Assembly (NCBI RefSeq): GCF_030272615.1
Contig: NC_081405.1
Location: 159,298,317 to 159,362,316, forward strand
DNA from: Cryptomeria japonica
Taxonomy: Eukaryota > Streptophyta > Pinopsida > Cupressales > Cupressaceae
Length of the DNA: 64,000 bases
Direction of reading: 5' to 3'
Shown: piece after piece, positions 23,913-36,430 of the stretch
Numbering within the stretch: the first letter of the stretch is position 1
Layout of the letters: every line of letters starts with the position of its first letter
Translations under genes and position numbers: made by a program
Notes under the pieces: model-generated
Database searches by the model: none
Seen by the model: the letters and a program-made list of their open reading frames with translations, nothing else
Told to the model about the DNA's origin: nothing

Positions 23913-24785
23913 CCCTGGCTCCTCATTTGTAAAGGAATAGTTAGTCAGTGGTTAGCTAATAAATAATAGTTAGTCAGTAATTAGAAGGTGAATAGTTAGC
24001 TAATAGTGAATAGTCAGTTGATAGAATAGCAAGAGAAGGCAAAGATTGTTGCCAAGATGTTGTTGTAAAAGACTTGTAAAACTTCATTGAAGAAATGGTG
24101 AAATTTGTGGGTTGATTCAACAATTTGCATGGTCTTTATACTTCTTAGATTTGATTTCATGTTATTAGATGAGTGGAAGAAATGTGTTTGATTGATGGTG
24201 AAATTTGTATATCCATACTACTAGCATTTTGTTGATTGCAGACTTGCCTTGTGTAGTCAACTGGAATCATTCAGCTTAAGCTTAACTTCAATTGTTGCTT
24301 CTTCACTGATATGCATCAACCTGATGGTGTCTATGCCTGTAGCGATGATCTGAACATCATAAAGCTTTCCTCTGAAGATCGCACTAACCTTGTGGAGATG
24401 GTCCTGGGATGTCAAGACAAGACTTAGTTAGAATTTCATCAAAGGTCATTCATTGCTCCTACATTCTTAGTATCAGAATTAGATCCTTCCCTCGCCCTCA
24501 TCTTTTTTTTCCTTTTTTCAAAATCTAGACCAGTGAAATCTTGTGATTCTAGCAAATCAGACGTTCAGGTCATCGAGTGTAAGTCCCCTTGTGATCCCAG
24601 CAAAATCATGTCATACCACAAAGAGCTTATCCACGAGTAGAGATCCTACATGATAGGAACCTTGAAGCTTCTCTGATTGATCCTTCTGCGATATCTTCAG
24701 CATTTGGGAGCTTTATTCAAGAGAGGATAAGGTACCTTTAGGTATTTTATTCTGTGTTTGGTTGTGTACAAAATACACATCAACA

Positions 24786-25449
24786 GGACTTCATTACTGG
24801 ATTGCCTAGAGTCCACAACAAAGATTGTATTTATTTGGTTGTTGACCGGCTCACGAAGTTTGCCTATTTCTTTCTGATCTCATCTACTTATTCAACAGTT
24901 CATGTTGCAGATCTTTTCTTCTGGGAGGTTTTCAAACTTCATGGGTTGCCTTGAACTATAGTCAGTGACAAGGACAGGAGATTCACGAGTAATTTTTGGT
25001 AGGACCTGTTCAGACTTAGTGGTACCGAGCTCGCCCCTAGTACGAGCTACCACCCACAGACAGATGGTTAGACAGAGTGTGTAAACAAATGGGTGGAAGG
25101 TTACCTCCGGAATTATACAGCCGGACAACAACGAGCATGGGTTAAGTGGTTGCATTTATGCGAGTACTGTTATAATACTACTCATCACATGTCCATCTAG
25201 ATGACACTATTCATGGCCTTGTATGGGTATGATGCGCCCAACTTTCTGGACTTGTTGTTGAGTGACAGTAGAGTGTCGAGTGCCAGGGATCTTCTTCAGG
25301 AGACTCAGATTATTGTGAGATCACTAAAGGACAATATACAGAAGGCACAGAACTAGCGAAAACAATATGCAAATCAGAAGAGAGTTGAGTGATCATTTGA
25401 TGTAGATGATATGGTGTATATGATGTTGCATCCATATAGGCAATCCACT
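24786..25449 (+). pseudogene. Element III pol, second part: integrase core
   Basis: It resumes at DFITGLPRV and carries the DDE-type core (VVDRLTKFA, VSDKDRRF, then TECVNKWVEGYLRNY). The third catalytic residue, Glu, is kept. Stops (near 24952, 25000, 25068, 25198, 25354 and 25390) all fit transitions. The frame is cut at PYRQST by unit U, whose 5-bp duplication CCACT overlaps these codons. Confidence 0.85.
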
Positions 25450-25740
25450 TGTTGAACAGTTTATTTATAATGACAATAAACCATGAGTTCATGTTGAAAC
25501 TACAAACGTTTTCTAAAAAAATGATTAAGTGTACCTTTAAGAGTTCCTATAAAGACCATTGAAAATTCCATTGACATTAGGTTCATAACCCTTATCGGCC
25601 AAATTCAACCATCGGCTGAACATAATTAACTCTCATCGAAAGGCTTAGTTTCACCGAAAAAGATGTATCCAGTGTGTCGAAGAAATGGTTAAATGCTTCC
25701 TCAATAAAATAAACCATCGAGAGACCATGGCCGCGAGTAG

Positions 25741-26715
25741 ACTCGAAAGGGATTCACAGAAGTCATTGGTTCTATCGAAAAATACATTGAAAAGCTAGCA
25801 GCAATACTATTTCGAGGAGATGTGGGTTTTGAAGAACCGATAAAGCAATAGGCCAATGTTTTAAGTCCTCCCGACAAAGCAAAAGTCATCGAGGAAGGAT
25901 TGATCATCGATGGAAGGGTTTTTTCTCTTGGCGAAATGAAAAGTTTCATCGACACGGTGGTATCTAGTGAGATGAGGAGATCACTCATCGATGACTAATC
26001 CGTGATGAGACTCGGACATTGAACAAACTATTTTAGGGTGCAACGACGGGTTGGGTTTCGCCGAAAAGTAAAACGACAAAAGCTCCCGTTAAAATTAAAC
26101 ACTCGGGAAAAGGAGTGGGGCCCATTTCGATGAAAGACTATGTTTCGATGAAAGCCTAAAGCATATTGGCGAAAACAATATTCTCATCGAAACAAAAATG
26201 AGTTCGATGAAAAGGGACCTTTCGATGAGAAAGAAATGAACAATGCAAAAGAACAAGGTTTCAACGAAGTAAGCGATAGCATCTTGCCTGCTACTAAACA
26301 TCGAAGAAAGGGAAAAGGAACCGTTAGACGAGGCAATTACTCCCTGCCGCGAATTCATTCCAGAAATAAATGAAGTCTTTTCGTCATAAATTCAAAACGA
26401 GTAAGCTCATGACCGTTGCATAACAGACGGATGTAACCGATGAAACTATTGCAAAATCATAATAAGACAGCAGAATTGAGGGCAATTCAGGCAACATTGG
26501 CTAAGGAATTCGCAGAGAGTTTTTCAAAGAAAAAGCAAAAGGCCCAGAGCTCCAAGTAAATTCCTCAGTCCCAAGCTCTGAAATCACAATGGAAGGTACT
26601 TCGTCTAAGAAAACTAGGGCTAGGAAGCCCAATCTGCAGAAGAAAAGCCAAAGAGGCAAAAGAAGGAGGGTCACCCATTAGACCAAGATTTGTTAGATCA
26701 ATTCCCCGCCTCGAG
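25741..26715 (+). pseudogene. Unit U reading frame, N-terminal part
   Basis: Open segments follow each other in changing frames: 25741-25995 (product including FTEVIGSIEKYIEKLAAILF, and later VIEEGLIIDGRVFSLGEMK, with one TAG at 25849), 26102-26235, 26461-26556 and 26589-26680 (METs at MEGTSSKKTRARKP, basic). The composition is protein-like, with an Ile/Glu/Lys-rich first block and a Lys/Arg-rich later block. At least three frameshifts break it. I do not recognise the family. The last frame runs into the left end of gypsy element I at 26715 and continues at 34456. Antisense frames here are probably shadows. Confidence 0.5.
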
Positions 26716-28308
26716 TGTGATAACCCTATGGTATCGCAAGATGTAAAATCACTTGCGGGGATGAGGATATTGTAAAGGAATAAATTAACATAAATAATCC
26801 AAAGGAAATATATTTATTTTATTTTAATAAAGGGAATGTTGTTTAAATAACTAATATTTCAATGGAAAGGTATTTAAATATATTTTCGAATATATTTTGG
26901 ATATATTTAAAAAAGGAAACTATACATAATATTTTTTATATATATATTTAAAACGAAATGTAATTAATAATTTAGTATATTAAAAAGGAAGGAAATATTG
27001 TATGAAATATAATTAACACTTAATCTATTAAAAAGGAAATAAATTGCAATTTATATATTAACATTTAATACTTAATAAAAAATAAAGCAATCCTAAACAG
27101 GCTGGGTGACCCCGCACAAAATGGTGCGTAGGTAAACACAGCCTAAGGCTGCGGTTACCTCCGCACCCCTTCATGCGGAAGGGGGCCCGTGGAGGGGCAC
27201 AACCCCTCACAGGTATTAAGGGAGGCAGCAATCAAGCTACGGGTGAGAAAGAGAAAGGCAGGAGACTACAGGGAAATAGGAGGAAGGTCAGCGGACTGCA
27301 GGGAAATAAGAGGAAGGTCAGCGGACTGCAGGAAAATAAAGAGGGGGGTCAGTGGACAGCAAGGTAAGGACCCTACCCTATATTAAGTTAAGGTATAATA
27401 CATAGGGTTTCCTTTATCACTAATATTAATAGTTAGGATTAAGGGTAAAGGTCCATTAATGTTAATTAGTATTAATTAATAAACAAGGGGTAATGGGTAA
27501 GACCATTAATAGGTCATGTTCATAATTGTTTAGTGGGAACTTATACACATTGTAAGGTATAACATTCACTAGTTATAACATAGGGAAAAGTAATCTTGTA
27601 AATGTCATATACATAAGTTGCAGATCAAAAGGGATTTAGGAATACAAGGTATTTTAAGAAACATATTGCAAATGTGAAGGATGAAAATCTCATGTTGATA
27701 TACATATATAAGTTAATTAAATAATGCATTAGGAGTTCATGTTAACATAAAGGAATATTTATGAACTAAAAATGTTATGCAAATACAAGGCTTGGTTGAT
27801 TCAAACCCAACCAAGAAGGGAAGGATTGAGTCAATCCCCTTTGAGGACTTGGATGATGAAGGCATTATCCAGGACAAGGAAAGGCAAGGGTCTTCCTTGG
27901 CTGGCTTGGGTATAAGAGGTTATACTCAAGACAGGACTCAAAGGTCAGGCCGATCCCTCTTAAGGACTTAGATGATGAAGGCATCATCCAAGGCAAGGAA
28001 AGGCAAGGGTCTTCCTTGGAGGGCTTGGGTGTAAGAGGTTACACCCAAGACAGGATTCAAATTCATCTTCGATTTCCTAGAGGGCTTGGAACCAAGGGGT
28101 TTCAAGAAGGAGAGCCTCATAGCCGCCTAAGGACATACCTTCGTATGGCATTCGTATCCTTTTTATTAGATTAAAATTATGATTATGTTAATTGAGCATT
28201 GAAGTTAAGTTGTAATTTTTTGATTACTTACACGTATATTTATATGTTTGTGGTGTTCTAACCATCTATTTTGTAGGTTAATGATCTCTAAATAGTAGGG
28301 ACATTGCA
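26716..28308 (+). repeat. Element I 5' LTR
   Basis: It starts TGTGATAACCC and ends GGGACATTGCA. It holds a roughly 30-bp tandem repeat (GGAGGAAGGTCAGCGGACTG unit, about 27265-27362) and a duplicated block of about 125 bp (27838-28055) around GATGATGAAGGCAT. Short open frames inside are repeat artefacts, not genes. Confidence 0.95.
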
Positions 28309-28321
28309 GTGGTATCAGAGC
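28309..28321 (+). other. Element I primer-binding site
   Basis: GTGGTATCAGAGC directly after the LTR; TGGTATCAGAGC matches the initiator tRNA-Met end. Confidence 0.9.
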
Positions 28322-28393
28322 ATAATCCTGCCATCCTGTGGGAAACATTCCTCGTTTATGATCACATATCGGAGGAAGAAAGGAACAAAAGCA

Positions 28394-29428
28394 ATGGCTG
28401 ATCAACTAGCCAAACAGTTCCAGACCTTCATGGAGCAAACCAATGAGAAATTTGAAAGAATGAGCCAGTTAATCCTCCAAAGTACCAATAGCAACAATAG
28501 AGATATGTCAAACCCTAGAAGAGAGACACACTCTAATCACGCTGACAATGAACAATCACTTCAGAGTTCTAGGCAAACAATTCCCGAATTTCTCCCTAAG
28601 GAAGAACAGGGGAGGGAGGAGGAGGAACTGGCCATACTTGGGGTGGAAGAAATCGCCCAAATTTATGCTAGGTTGGAACCAAAAGTTCAGAGGGTGGTGT
28701 CCTTCAAGGATTTCTGTGAGTCCAAGACAAATGAGGGTAGAAGGAAGAAACCAATGTGTAACGACCTCAAAGCTAAAATTAACAAAATGTCCCTACCTTA
28801 TTTTGATGGGGCAGGGAAGGATGTGGCCCAAGCTTGGGTACAAAAATTAGACACCTACCTATCATACAGCCCAATGACCGAAGGAGATGCTATAAAATTT
28901 GCCATATTACATTTAATCTGCAATGCCCATAATTGGTGGCATAATGGTCTCATTACCCTAGGACACAAAAACGTCTCCACCTACAATGAGTTTACCCAAA
29001 GGCTCATTAGCCAGTTCAACCAAAAAGATTCCGAATGGTACTTCCAAGAGCTAACACACCTTAAGCAAGTAGGGACCATTGAAGATTATGTAGATCAATT
29101 CCAAAACTTGTTAGTAATGGTCCTCGACCTATCCCAGAAAAGGCTTACCTACATGGGTTTAGAAGGGTTGAAGGACCCCATCAAGAATTTTGTTAAACCC
29201 TTAGAACCACAAAACTTAGGAGAAGCCATTAAGAAAACTAGGATGGTCGAATTTAATGTCCCCAAGAATACCTCAACCAAAACTCCACACAGGAACGAGG
29301 GACCCCAGAGAGACCACTGGGAAAAACCTTGCCACTTGTGCAAAAAACCTTGGAGCTTTAATCACCAATGCAAAGAGACGAGCTCATGGAGAAAGGGTTA
29401 TGCTTCGAATGCAAGGCCCCATGGGTGA
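28394..29428 (+). pseudogene. Element I gag
   Basis: The ATG giving MADQLAKQFQ is the first good start after the primer-binding site. The product has the gag core (MSLPYFDGAGKDVAQAWVQK, then NAHNWWHNGLITLGH) and a first zinc knuckle [15 protein letters not shown] second, [14 protein letters not shown], is encoded directly after but in another frame: one base seems lost in the A-rich run near 29370. The uninterrupted part is 345 codons. A programmed shift here is possible, but elements III and IV show only one knuckle and no such site, so a simple deletion is likelier. Confidence 0.85.
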
Positions 29429-32400
29429 GAGGCCATGATTGTAAAAGAGGACAGCTAAACAACACAGAAGAAATACAAGAAGAGAAAAGACCTTATAAAA
29501 GAACCAGATTTGAAAACAATACACCTAGTACTTTGGTAGTAATCACTCAAGGAAGTGAGAATAGATGTTTCAGAATCAAAGGAACTATCAAGGGGCAGAA
29601 AGTGATCGCATTAGTGGACACTGGAGCCTCCCATGACTTCATTAGCAAACATTTAGCAGCAAAGAGACAATTAAAGACCCAAGAATTTGAAGGATTTAAA
29701 GTGATCATGGGCAACGGAGTCCTCGACAGGTGCGCTCAAATTATACCTCAATTGGAAGTCACCTTGGGAGGACATACCATTACAAGGAACTTCTTTGTGG
29801 TAAACCTAGAGAACGATATCATTTTGGGAATGCCATGGATAAATTCATTGGGAAAATTTAACATGGATAGTCCAAACCGAGAGATATGCTTCCAGCATGA
29901 AGGAAGGGAGATAACATTGAAGGGGGTGCCCGACGGCTCTCCAAAAATAGTATCATGCAACAAAATGGAGAAAATCCTTAGACACAATCAAGGAGAGTGG
30001 GTCGCCCAATGTATGATCTTGGACAAATCTCCAACCGAAAGCCAAGACATTCAAAGGGATATACAACCTATCCTTAGAAGACACAAAAAGGTCTTCGAGG
30101 ACATTCCCCTGGGGTTACCCCCAAAAAGGGGATTTGAGCACTCCATTGAATTAGAGGAAGGAGCAAAACTTGTCATTACCACTCCCTACCGCCACCCACA
30201 CAAATTCAAAGAGGAGATTGAAAAAAACATAAAGGAATTATTAGAAATGGGACACATCCAACCAAGCAGCAGGCCTTTTGCTTCATCAGTAGTATTGGTT
30301 AAGAAGAAAGACGGAACTATGAGAATGTGCATAGATTACCGAGCCTTGAATAAGAAGACTATAAAAAACAGGTACCCTATCCCAAGGATTGATGAAGTCA
30401 TGGATGAACTCCATGGAGCAAAATACGTCTCTAAAATCGATCTAAGGTCAGGATATCATCAGATTAGAATGAGGGAAGAGGATGTTCCCAAAACAGCATT
30501 CAGATGTCACCATGGACATTTCGAATTTTTGGTCATGCCGTTTGGTCATGCCATTTGGTCTCACCAACGCTCCAGCCACCTTTCAGTCTTGTATGAATCA
30601 TACGTTTAGGCAATAGTTGAGGAAATTTCTTCTAATATTCTTTGATGACATACTCATTTACAGAAAAACATGGGAAGAACACCTCCTGCACATCGAAGAG
30701 GTATTAAACATCTTGGAGTCTAAATCATTATATGCTAAAGCCTCCAAATGTGAATTTGGGATGAAAGAAATCATTTACCTAGGACGCAAAATTAGTGAAG
30801 CAAGAGTAAGTGTAGATGAAGAGAAGATCAAAGCCATCAAGGAATGGCTCACCCCTAGGACCTTAACACAATTAAGGGGATTTGTGGGACTTTGTAGCTA
30901 CTATAGACGCTTTGTAAAAGGGTTCTCCAAAATTGCAGCACCCCTTACAGATCTAACAAAGAAAGGGGCTTTTGCATGGAATGACCAGGCCTAACAGGCC
31001 TTTGAACAACTCAAAATCACCATGAGCACTTGTCCAGTATTAGCCATTCCCGACTTCTCTATACCTTTTGAACTACAATGTGATGCATTGGGGGAGGGAA
31101 TTGGGGCCGTACTCATGCAAAAGAAACACCTCATAGCTTTTGAGAGTCGTAAACTTACCGTAGCAGAAAAACTCTATTCTATCTATGATAAAGAAATGCT
31201 AGCCATAATGCACGCCTTGGCCAAGTTTCGCCAATACCTTGTCTGTGGGAGATTTGGTGTGAAAACTGATCATAACAGTCTACGCTTCTTCCTGAGCCAG
31301 AAGGACCTTAATGATAGACAACAAAAATGCGTGAGCAAAATACAAGCCTACGACTTTGATATAGAATATGTGAAAGGGGTAAATAACGGGGCGACAGATG
31401 CACTATCCCGACGGGTTCACCTCAACGTCATCACCAATATCTCAAAGGACTGGAAAGAAGAGATCCTTAATGAATATAACCAAGATCCACAAACAAATGA
31501 AATCTTGGCGGGAAATCTTCCAAACGAAGATTTTAAAGTTAAAGGAAATCTTATCTTGTATAAAGGAAGAATATACTTGAGTCCTCAGACCGGATTCAAA
31601 AGCAAAATTCTCAAAGAATTTCATGATAACCCCTTAGCAGGACACCCCGGGTACTACAAAACTTATAAACACATTAGGAAATGATATGCATGGAAAGACC
31701 AGAAAAGGGATGTCCAAAAATATGTACAAGAGTGCCTAACATGTCAGCGCAATAAAATTGAACTCACCCACCCCGCTGGGTTACTTCAGCCACTACCTAT
31801 TCCTAATAAAAAATGGGAGAGTATTTCTATGGATTTCATAACAGGGTTGCCAAGGACACAAGGGAAGGATAGCATTTTTGTAGTGGTAGACAGACTCATG
31901 AAGTATGCCCACTTTCTTGCAGTCTCCACGGAATACAAGGCCTATCAAATAGTAGATCTATTCTTCAAGGAAATTTTCAGACTCCACGGACTCCCTCTAA
32001 ATATTGTCAGTGACAGAGATAGCAAGTTTATTAGCCAATTTTGGCAGGAACTCTTCAGAATGGCAGGAACAAACTTGACCCCTAGTACCAGTTACCATCC
32101 TCAAACCGATGGACAAACTAAAATAGTAAACAAATGGATAGAGGGCTACCTAAGGAACTATGTTACAGGGCAACAGACTGCTTGGGTTAAGTGGCTACAC
32201 TTAGGAGAACGTTGTTACAACACAACACACCATATGTCAATAAAGATGAGTCCTTTCCAAGCCTTGTACGGTTATGAAGCCACGGGCTTTGGGGAACTAA
32301 TAACCCAAGAGAGCAAAGTACCAAAAGCACAAAACTTTGTGCAACAGAGCAGAGACATCATGAAGACCTTGAAGGAGAATTTACATCAAGCTCAAAACCA

Positions 32401-32859
32401 ACAAAAGATCTATGCTGACAAGAAGCATATAGAATGGTCATTTGAGGTCGGAGATCTGGTGTTTCTAAGATTGCAACCCTATAAGCAATCATCCCTCAAA
32501 AAGAATGGGACTGAAAAATTGAAACCCCGATTCTATGGACCCTACAAGGTAATTCGGAGGATCGGAGAAGTAGCATATAAGATTGAAATTCCCAAGAGTA
32601 GTAAAATCCATAATGTGTTCCATGTTTCCTGACTTAAGAAAGTACTCGGACAACACTTGGTCCCTTGCAGCGAACTACCCCCTCTAGATGATGAAGGGAA
32701 ACTCACATTGTACCCAGAGATCATTCTAGATACGCGGAAAAGAGAACTCAGGAACTGGACCATTACCGAACACCTGATAAAATGAAGGAATCTCTCAGAT
32801 GAGGATGCCACTTGGGAAAGAGAGGAGGATATAAAGATGCTTGAGGACAAGCAAAATTG
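29368..32859 (+). pseudogene. Element I pol: protease, RT, RNase H, integrase, chromodomain
   Basis: Protease has an intact DTG ([12 protein letters not shown]). RT ([33 protein letters not shown]) is broken near 30540 by a 13-bp tandem duplication of TTTGGTCATGCC(A/G). RNase H (CDALGEGIGAVLM), the integrase zinc domain (HPGYYKTYKHIRK ... CQRNK) and core (SMDFITGLP) follow. The third catalytic residue of the integrase is Lys, not Glu (GQTKIVNKW), by a GAA-to-AAA change. The chromodomain-type tail (EHLIK then DEDATWE) lies near 32770-32830. Stops at 30992, 31682, 32630 and near 32783 fit transitions. The end reads into the purine tract. Confidence 0.9.
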
Positions 32860-32871
32860 AGATGGAGGGAC

Positions 32872-34455
32872 TGTGATAACCCTACGGCATTGCAAGATGT
32901 AAAATCACTTGCGGGGATGAGGATATTGTAAAGGAATAAATTAACATAAATAATCCAAAGGAAATATATTTATTTTATTTTAATAAAGGGAATGTTGTTT
33001 AAATAACTAATATTTCAATGGAAAGGTATTTAAATATATTTTCGAATATATTTTGGATATATTTAAAAAAGGAAATTATACATAATATTTTATATATATA
33101 TATTTAAAAAGAAATGTAATTAATAATTTAGTATATTAAAAAGGAAGGAAATATTGTATGAAATATAATTAACACTTAATATATTAAAAAGGAAATAAAT
33201 TGCAATTTATATATTAACATTTAATACTTAATAAAAAATAAAGCAATCCTAAACAGGCTGGGTGACCCCGCACAAAGTGGTGCGTAGGTAAACACAGCCT
33301 AAGGCTGTGGTTACCTCCGCACCCTTTCATGCGGAAGGGGGCCTGTGGAGGGGCACAACCCCTCACGGGTATTAAGGGAGGCAGCAATCAAGCTACGGGT
33401 GAGAAAGAGAAAAGCAAGAGACTACAGGGAAATAGGAGGAAGGTCAGCGGACTGCAGGGAAATAAGAGGAAGGTCAGCGGACTGCAAGAAAATAAAGAGG
33501 AGGGTCAGCGGACAGCAAGGTAAGGACCCTACCCTATATTAAGTTAAGGTATAATACATAGGGTTTCCTTTATTACTAATATTAATAGTTAGGATTAAGG
33601 GTAAAGGTCCATTAATGTTAATTAGTATTAATTAATAAACAAGGGGTAATGGGTAAGACCATTAATAGGTCATGTTCATAATTGTTTAGTGGGAACTTAT
33701 ACACATTGTAAGGTATAACATTCACTAGTTATAACATAGGGAAAAGTAATCTTGTAAATGTCATATACATAAGTTGCAGATCAAAAGGGATTTAGGAATA
33801 CAAGGTATTTTAAGAAACATATTGCAAATGTGAAGGATGAAAATCTCATGTTGATATACATATATAAGTTAATTAAATAATGCATTAGGAGTTCATGTTA
33901 ACATAAAGGAATATTTATGAACTAAAAATGTTATGCAAATACAAGGTTTGGTTGATTCAAACCCAACCAAGAAGGGAAGGATCAAGTCAATCCCCTTTGA
34001 GGACTTGGATGATGAAGGCATTATCCAGGACAAGGAAAGGCAAGGGTCTTCCTTGGCTGGCTTGGGTATAAGAGGTTATACTCAAGACAGGACTCAAAGG
34101 TCAGGCCGATCCCTCTTAAGAACTTGGATGATGAAGGCATCATCCAAGGCAAGGAAAGGCAAGGGTCTTCCTTGGAGGGCTTGGGTGTAAGAGGACAGGA
34201 TTCGAATTCATCTTCGATTTCCTGGAGGGCTTGGAACCAAGGGGTTCCAAGAAGGCGAGCCTCATAGCCGCCTAAGGACATACCTTCGTATGGCATTCGT
34301 ATCCTTTTTATTAGATTAAAATTATGATTATGTTAATTGAGCATTGAAGTTAAGTTGTAATTTTTTTATTACTTACACATGTATATTTATATGTTTGTGG
34401 TGTTCTAACCATCTGTTTTGCAGGTTAATGATCTCTAAATAGTAGGGACATTACA
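32872..34455 (+). repeat. Element I 3' LTR
   Basis: It starts TGTGATAACCC after the purine tract GAGATGGAGGGAC and ends GGGACATTACA. It repeats the 30-bp array (about 33420-33518) and the 125-bp duplication, with a deletion of about 11 bases in the second unit near 34190 relative to the 5' copy. Confidence 0.95.
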
Positions 34456-35598
34456 TCGAGCCATCAATCAAAAAAGATTAAGTCAGAGGATGAAGGCTTA
34501 GAGGACAAATTTGATAATTTAGGAGACATCTGGACAGAGACAAGAGGGCATGAGCTGTTCATCTTTGGATATGTGCGAAGGAATGCTCCAGAACCTGTAA
34601 ACAACTTGTGGAGATTAAATCTTGGGAAGCTGGCAGTGCCAAATGTCTTCGTGAATGTCCAACTTATGAAATCTTTGGCCAACAATTATGACCCCAGGAC
34701 TAAAACCATATATGATTATATGGGGAAGCCAATAGTGTCCATCACCAAGGAGGTTATAAAGAGTGTATTTGATTTGGATTGGGGGTTTGAAGAGAAGATA
34801 GACACTGGCAAGCTTACCCGAGAATATTTCAATACGGAAGATATCTACAAAAGGTGGAGACTCCCTATCCACAGACCGAAAGTTGCAGGATCAATAGTGC
34901 CATTCGGTGAAGGGGATAAAGCTCCTTTCGATGTCAACCTCTTCTTTCCCTATTTTAAGTATACATATTACTGTGTGGCCCAGGTCTTAGGTTTTGAGGC
35001 CCCCCCCTTGATGGATATAATGGCTATGATAATTTGTGCAAATTTACAGTCAAAGGATCCTAGAACGTTTGTTTTCGCTGCTTATGTATCTCAGGCCGTG
35101 AGTTACAGTTTAGAAAAGTTGAAAGGGGATATGATCAATGTCCATTTCAAATATTACTCTCTCCTCATGCATATAATATTGAGTATTGGACAGGATAACG
35201 GGTTATGGCCAGACGGGTTGTGTATCAGAGCTTATGACAAGGCCGGAATGAGGAAGCCTGTACAGTTGTGGTTGTCTTCATGGGATCAAAGATACAACAA
35301 TAGTCAGTATTGGCATTTTGAGGAGTTCTTTGTTAAAACACTGTACAAATTGCTGGGGTATCCATGTGATCACTCCATATCTCTAGAAGTCCAGAGATTC
35401 CTCAGACCCAAGGAGTTATGCGAGGACACTCTAATTACACATAATTGAGGTGATTGGTACTTTTTTTGGATTACACAGACATTATCTACTGGAAGACCAA
35501 GAGTGAGAAATTAATCAAACAAGTGGAGAGTGTCCGACAGAAAACAAATAAGCTGGTTAATGATATCATAGAGCATAGGTTCAAAACCATGTTGATAC
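34456..35598 (+). pseudogene. Unit U reading frame, central part
   Basis: The frame is open from the right end of element I through 35445 (over 320 codons), so it has no start of its own. The product includes LGKLAVPNVFVNVQLMKSLA, DYMGKPIVSITKEVIKSVF, then hydrophobic segments (FFPYFKYTYYCVAQVLGFEA) and WLSSWDQRYNNSQYWHFEEF. The layout recalls plant transposon-type proteins in which a short conserved core precedes a coiled-coil tail (Transposase_28/32-like); this is a guess from style. TGA at 35446 fits TGG, and a shift in the T-run at about 35461 moves the frame to a Lys/Glu-rich coiled-coil part that runs to the hAT B insertion at 35598. Confidence 0.6.
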
Positions 35599-35944
35599 CA
35601 AAGAAATGGGAATCTCCTTGAATCGCCTCAACTCGGCGAGTCTGAGTCCGAGTCATGCTCGCCGAGTCTCCGGGACTCGGACTCGGACTCGTTCGAGTCT
35701 GGCGAGCAGACTCGCCGAGTTGGCAAGTTTGGCTCAAACTCGCCAAACTCAGCGAGTCCCGAGCCCCAAACTTGGCTACTGCCTGGGTTAAGTAAAATGA
35801 CAAAAAAAAAACATTTTAAAAAGTTTTTTTAAAATGAATGGTCTCGTCTTTGTTCACTACAACCTCCACCTGAGAATGAGAAAAATTAGGGTTACAACAT
35901 GTCAGCCAATAGAAAAATAACACACGATGCCTTTATTAAATAAT

Positions 35945-36065
35945 AAGTTTTATTGGCCTCGCGGGGCACTGCCCCTCGACCCCACCCTGTATCGTGATAG
36001 GGAGCGCGCAAGGGGCGTTACCCCTTGACCCCACCTTGGGGGTGCTACCCCCAAACCCCTATCGA
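35945..36065. repeat. GGGGCGYTRCCCCTYGACCCC minisatellite in hAT B
   Basis: Three or four imperfect units of a GC-rich word (GGCACTGCCCCTCGACCCC, GGCGTTACCCCTTGACCCC, GGGTGCTACCCCCAAACCCC). A single related unit lies in hAT C near 59680. Confidence 0.7.
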
Positions 36066-36070
36066 AAAAT

Positions 36071-36430
36071 ATGGGGGGAAACTGGGTCGATAGAAGTAGG
36101 GAAAATTTAACCTCCGAGTCTAACACTGATTGGATCGACCAGGTAGATATAGAGGCTGAGACTATAGCCATGGCAGAGGAGGAACGGAGAGCACGAGCAC
36201 AGACAGGAGATTCAGAGGCAGATAGTGAGACGGATGTTCCTGATGTTGGTGAGCATGGCATGGTGTCACAGGGAGCGGCTATGGCTGTCGAATCATCCAG
36301 GACCTACCTTAGACGCCTTCACAGGGGGTCGGGGCCAGAGGGTGCTACTGTGCAAGCTCCTCTGAGCCATAGGCTTGTAGTTGTATTTACCTTTCGTATT
36401 TGTATGAAACATTTGATGATGATCATATGA
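36071..36430 (+). pseudogene. hAT transposase C-terminal remnant in B
   Basis: An open frame of 119 codons with an acidic part (NTDWIDQVDIEAETIAMAEE) and then SSRTYLRRLHRGSGPEG. A close relative (CSRTYLRHTRRTVVG) sits at the same place in hAT C. The position, just inside the right terminus, fits the last exon of the transposase after the dimerisation domain; catalytic exons are missing. The shared motif rests on only two copies. Confidence 0.5.

Larger units (their letters stand above)
21819..24785 (+). mobile_element. Element VI: TGTTG...CAACA insertion, probable long solo LTR
   Basis: It starts TGTTGTGACG, ends ACATCAACA and is flanked by GGACT at 21814-21818 and 24786-24790. Its removal joins the two halves of the element III integrase. 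It has no coding sequence, one TATA box at 23905 and an array of palindromes at 22409-23324. TG...CA ends, a 5-bp duplication and an internal promoter fit a 3-kb solo LTR; a non-autonomous large LTR derivative is the alternative. A minus-strand relative ends at about 63787. Confidence 0.75.
26716..34455 (+). mobile_element. Gypsy element I (youngest in the nest)
   Basis: It is 7740 bp with LTRs at 26716-28308 and 32872-34455, a TCGAG duplication at 26711-26715 and 34456-34460, a primer-binding site and a purine tract. The LTR copies differ by about 1-2 per cent by eye, which makes it the most recent insertion with paired LTRs here. Coding order is gag, protease, RT, RNase H, integrase, chromodomain. 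It is inserted in the reading frame of unit U. Confidence 0.95.

Noticed and set aside
25701-26358. Minus-strand open frames of 95 and 87 codons opposite unit U
   Set aside because: They are antisense to plus-strand segments with more protein-like composition, and have no motif.
27173-27386. Two overlapping open frames with KVSGLQGNK-type repeats
   Set aside because: They are translations of the 30-bp tandem repeat in the element I LTR and recur in the 3' LTR; no sign of a protein gene.
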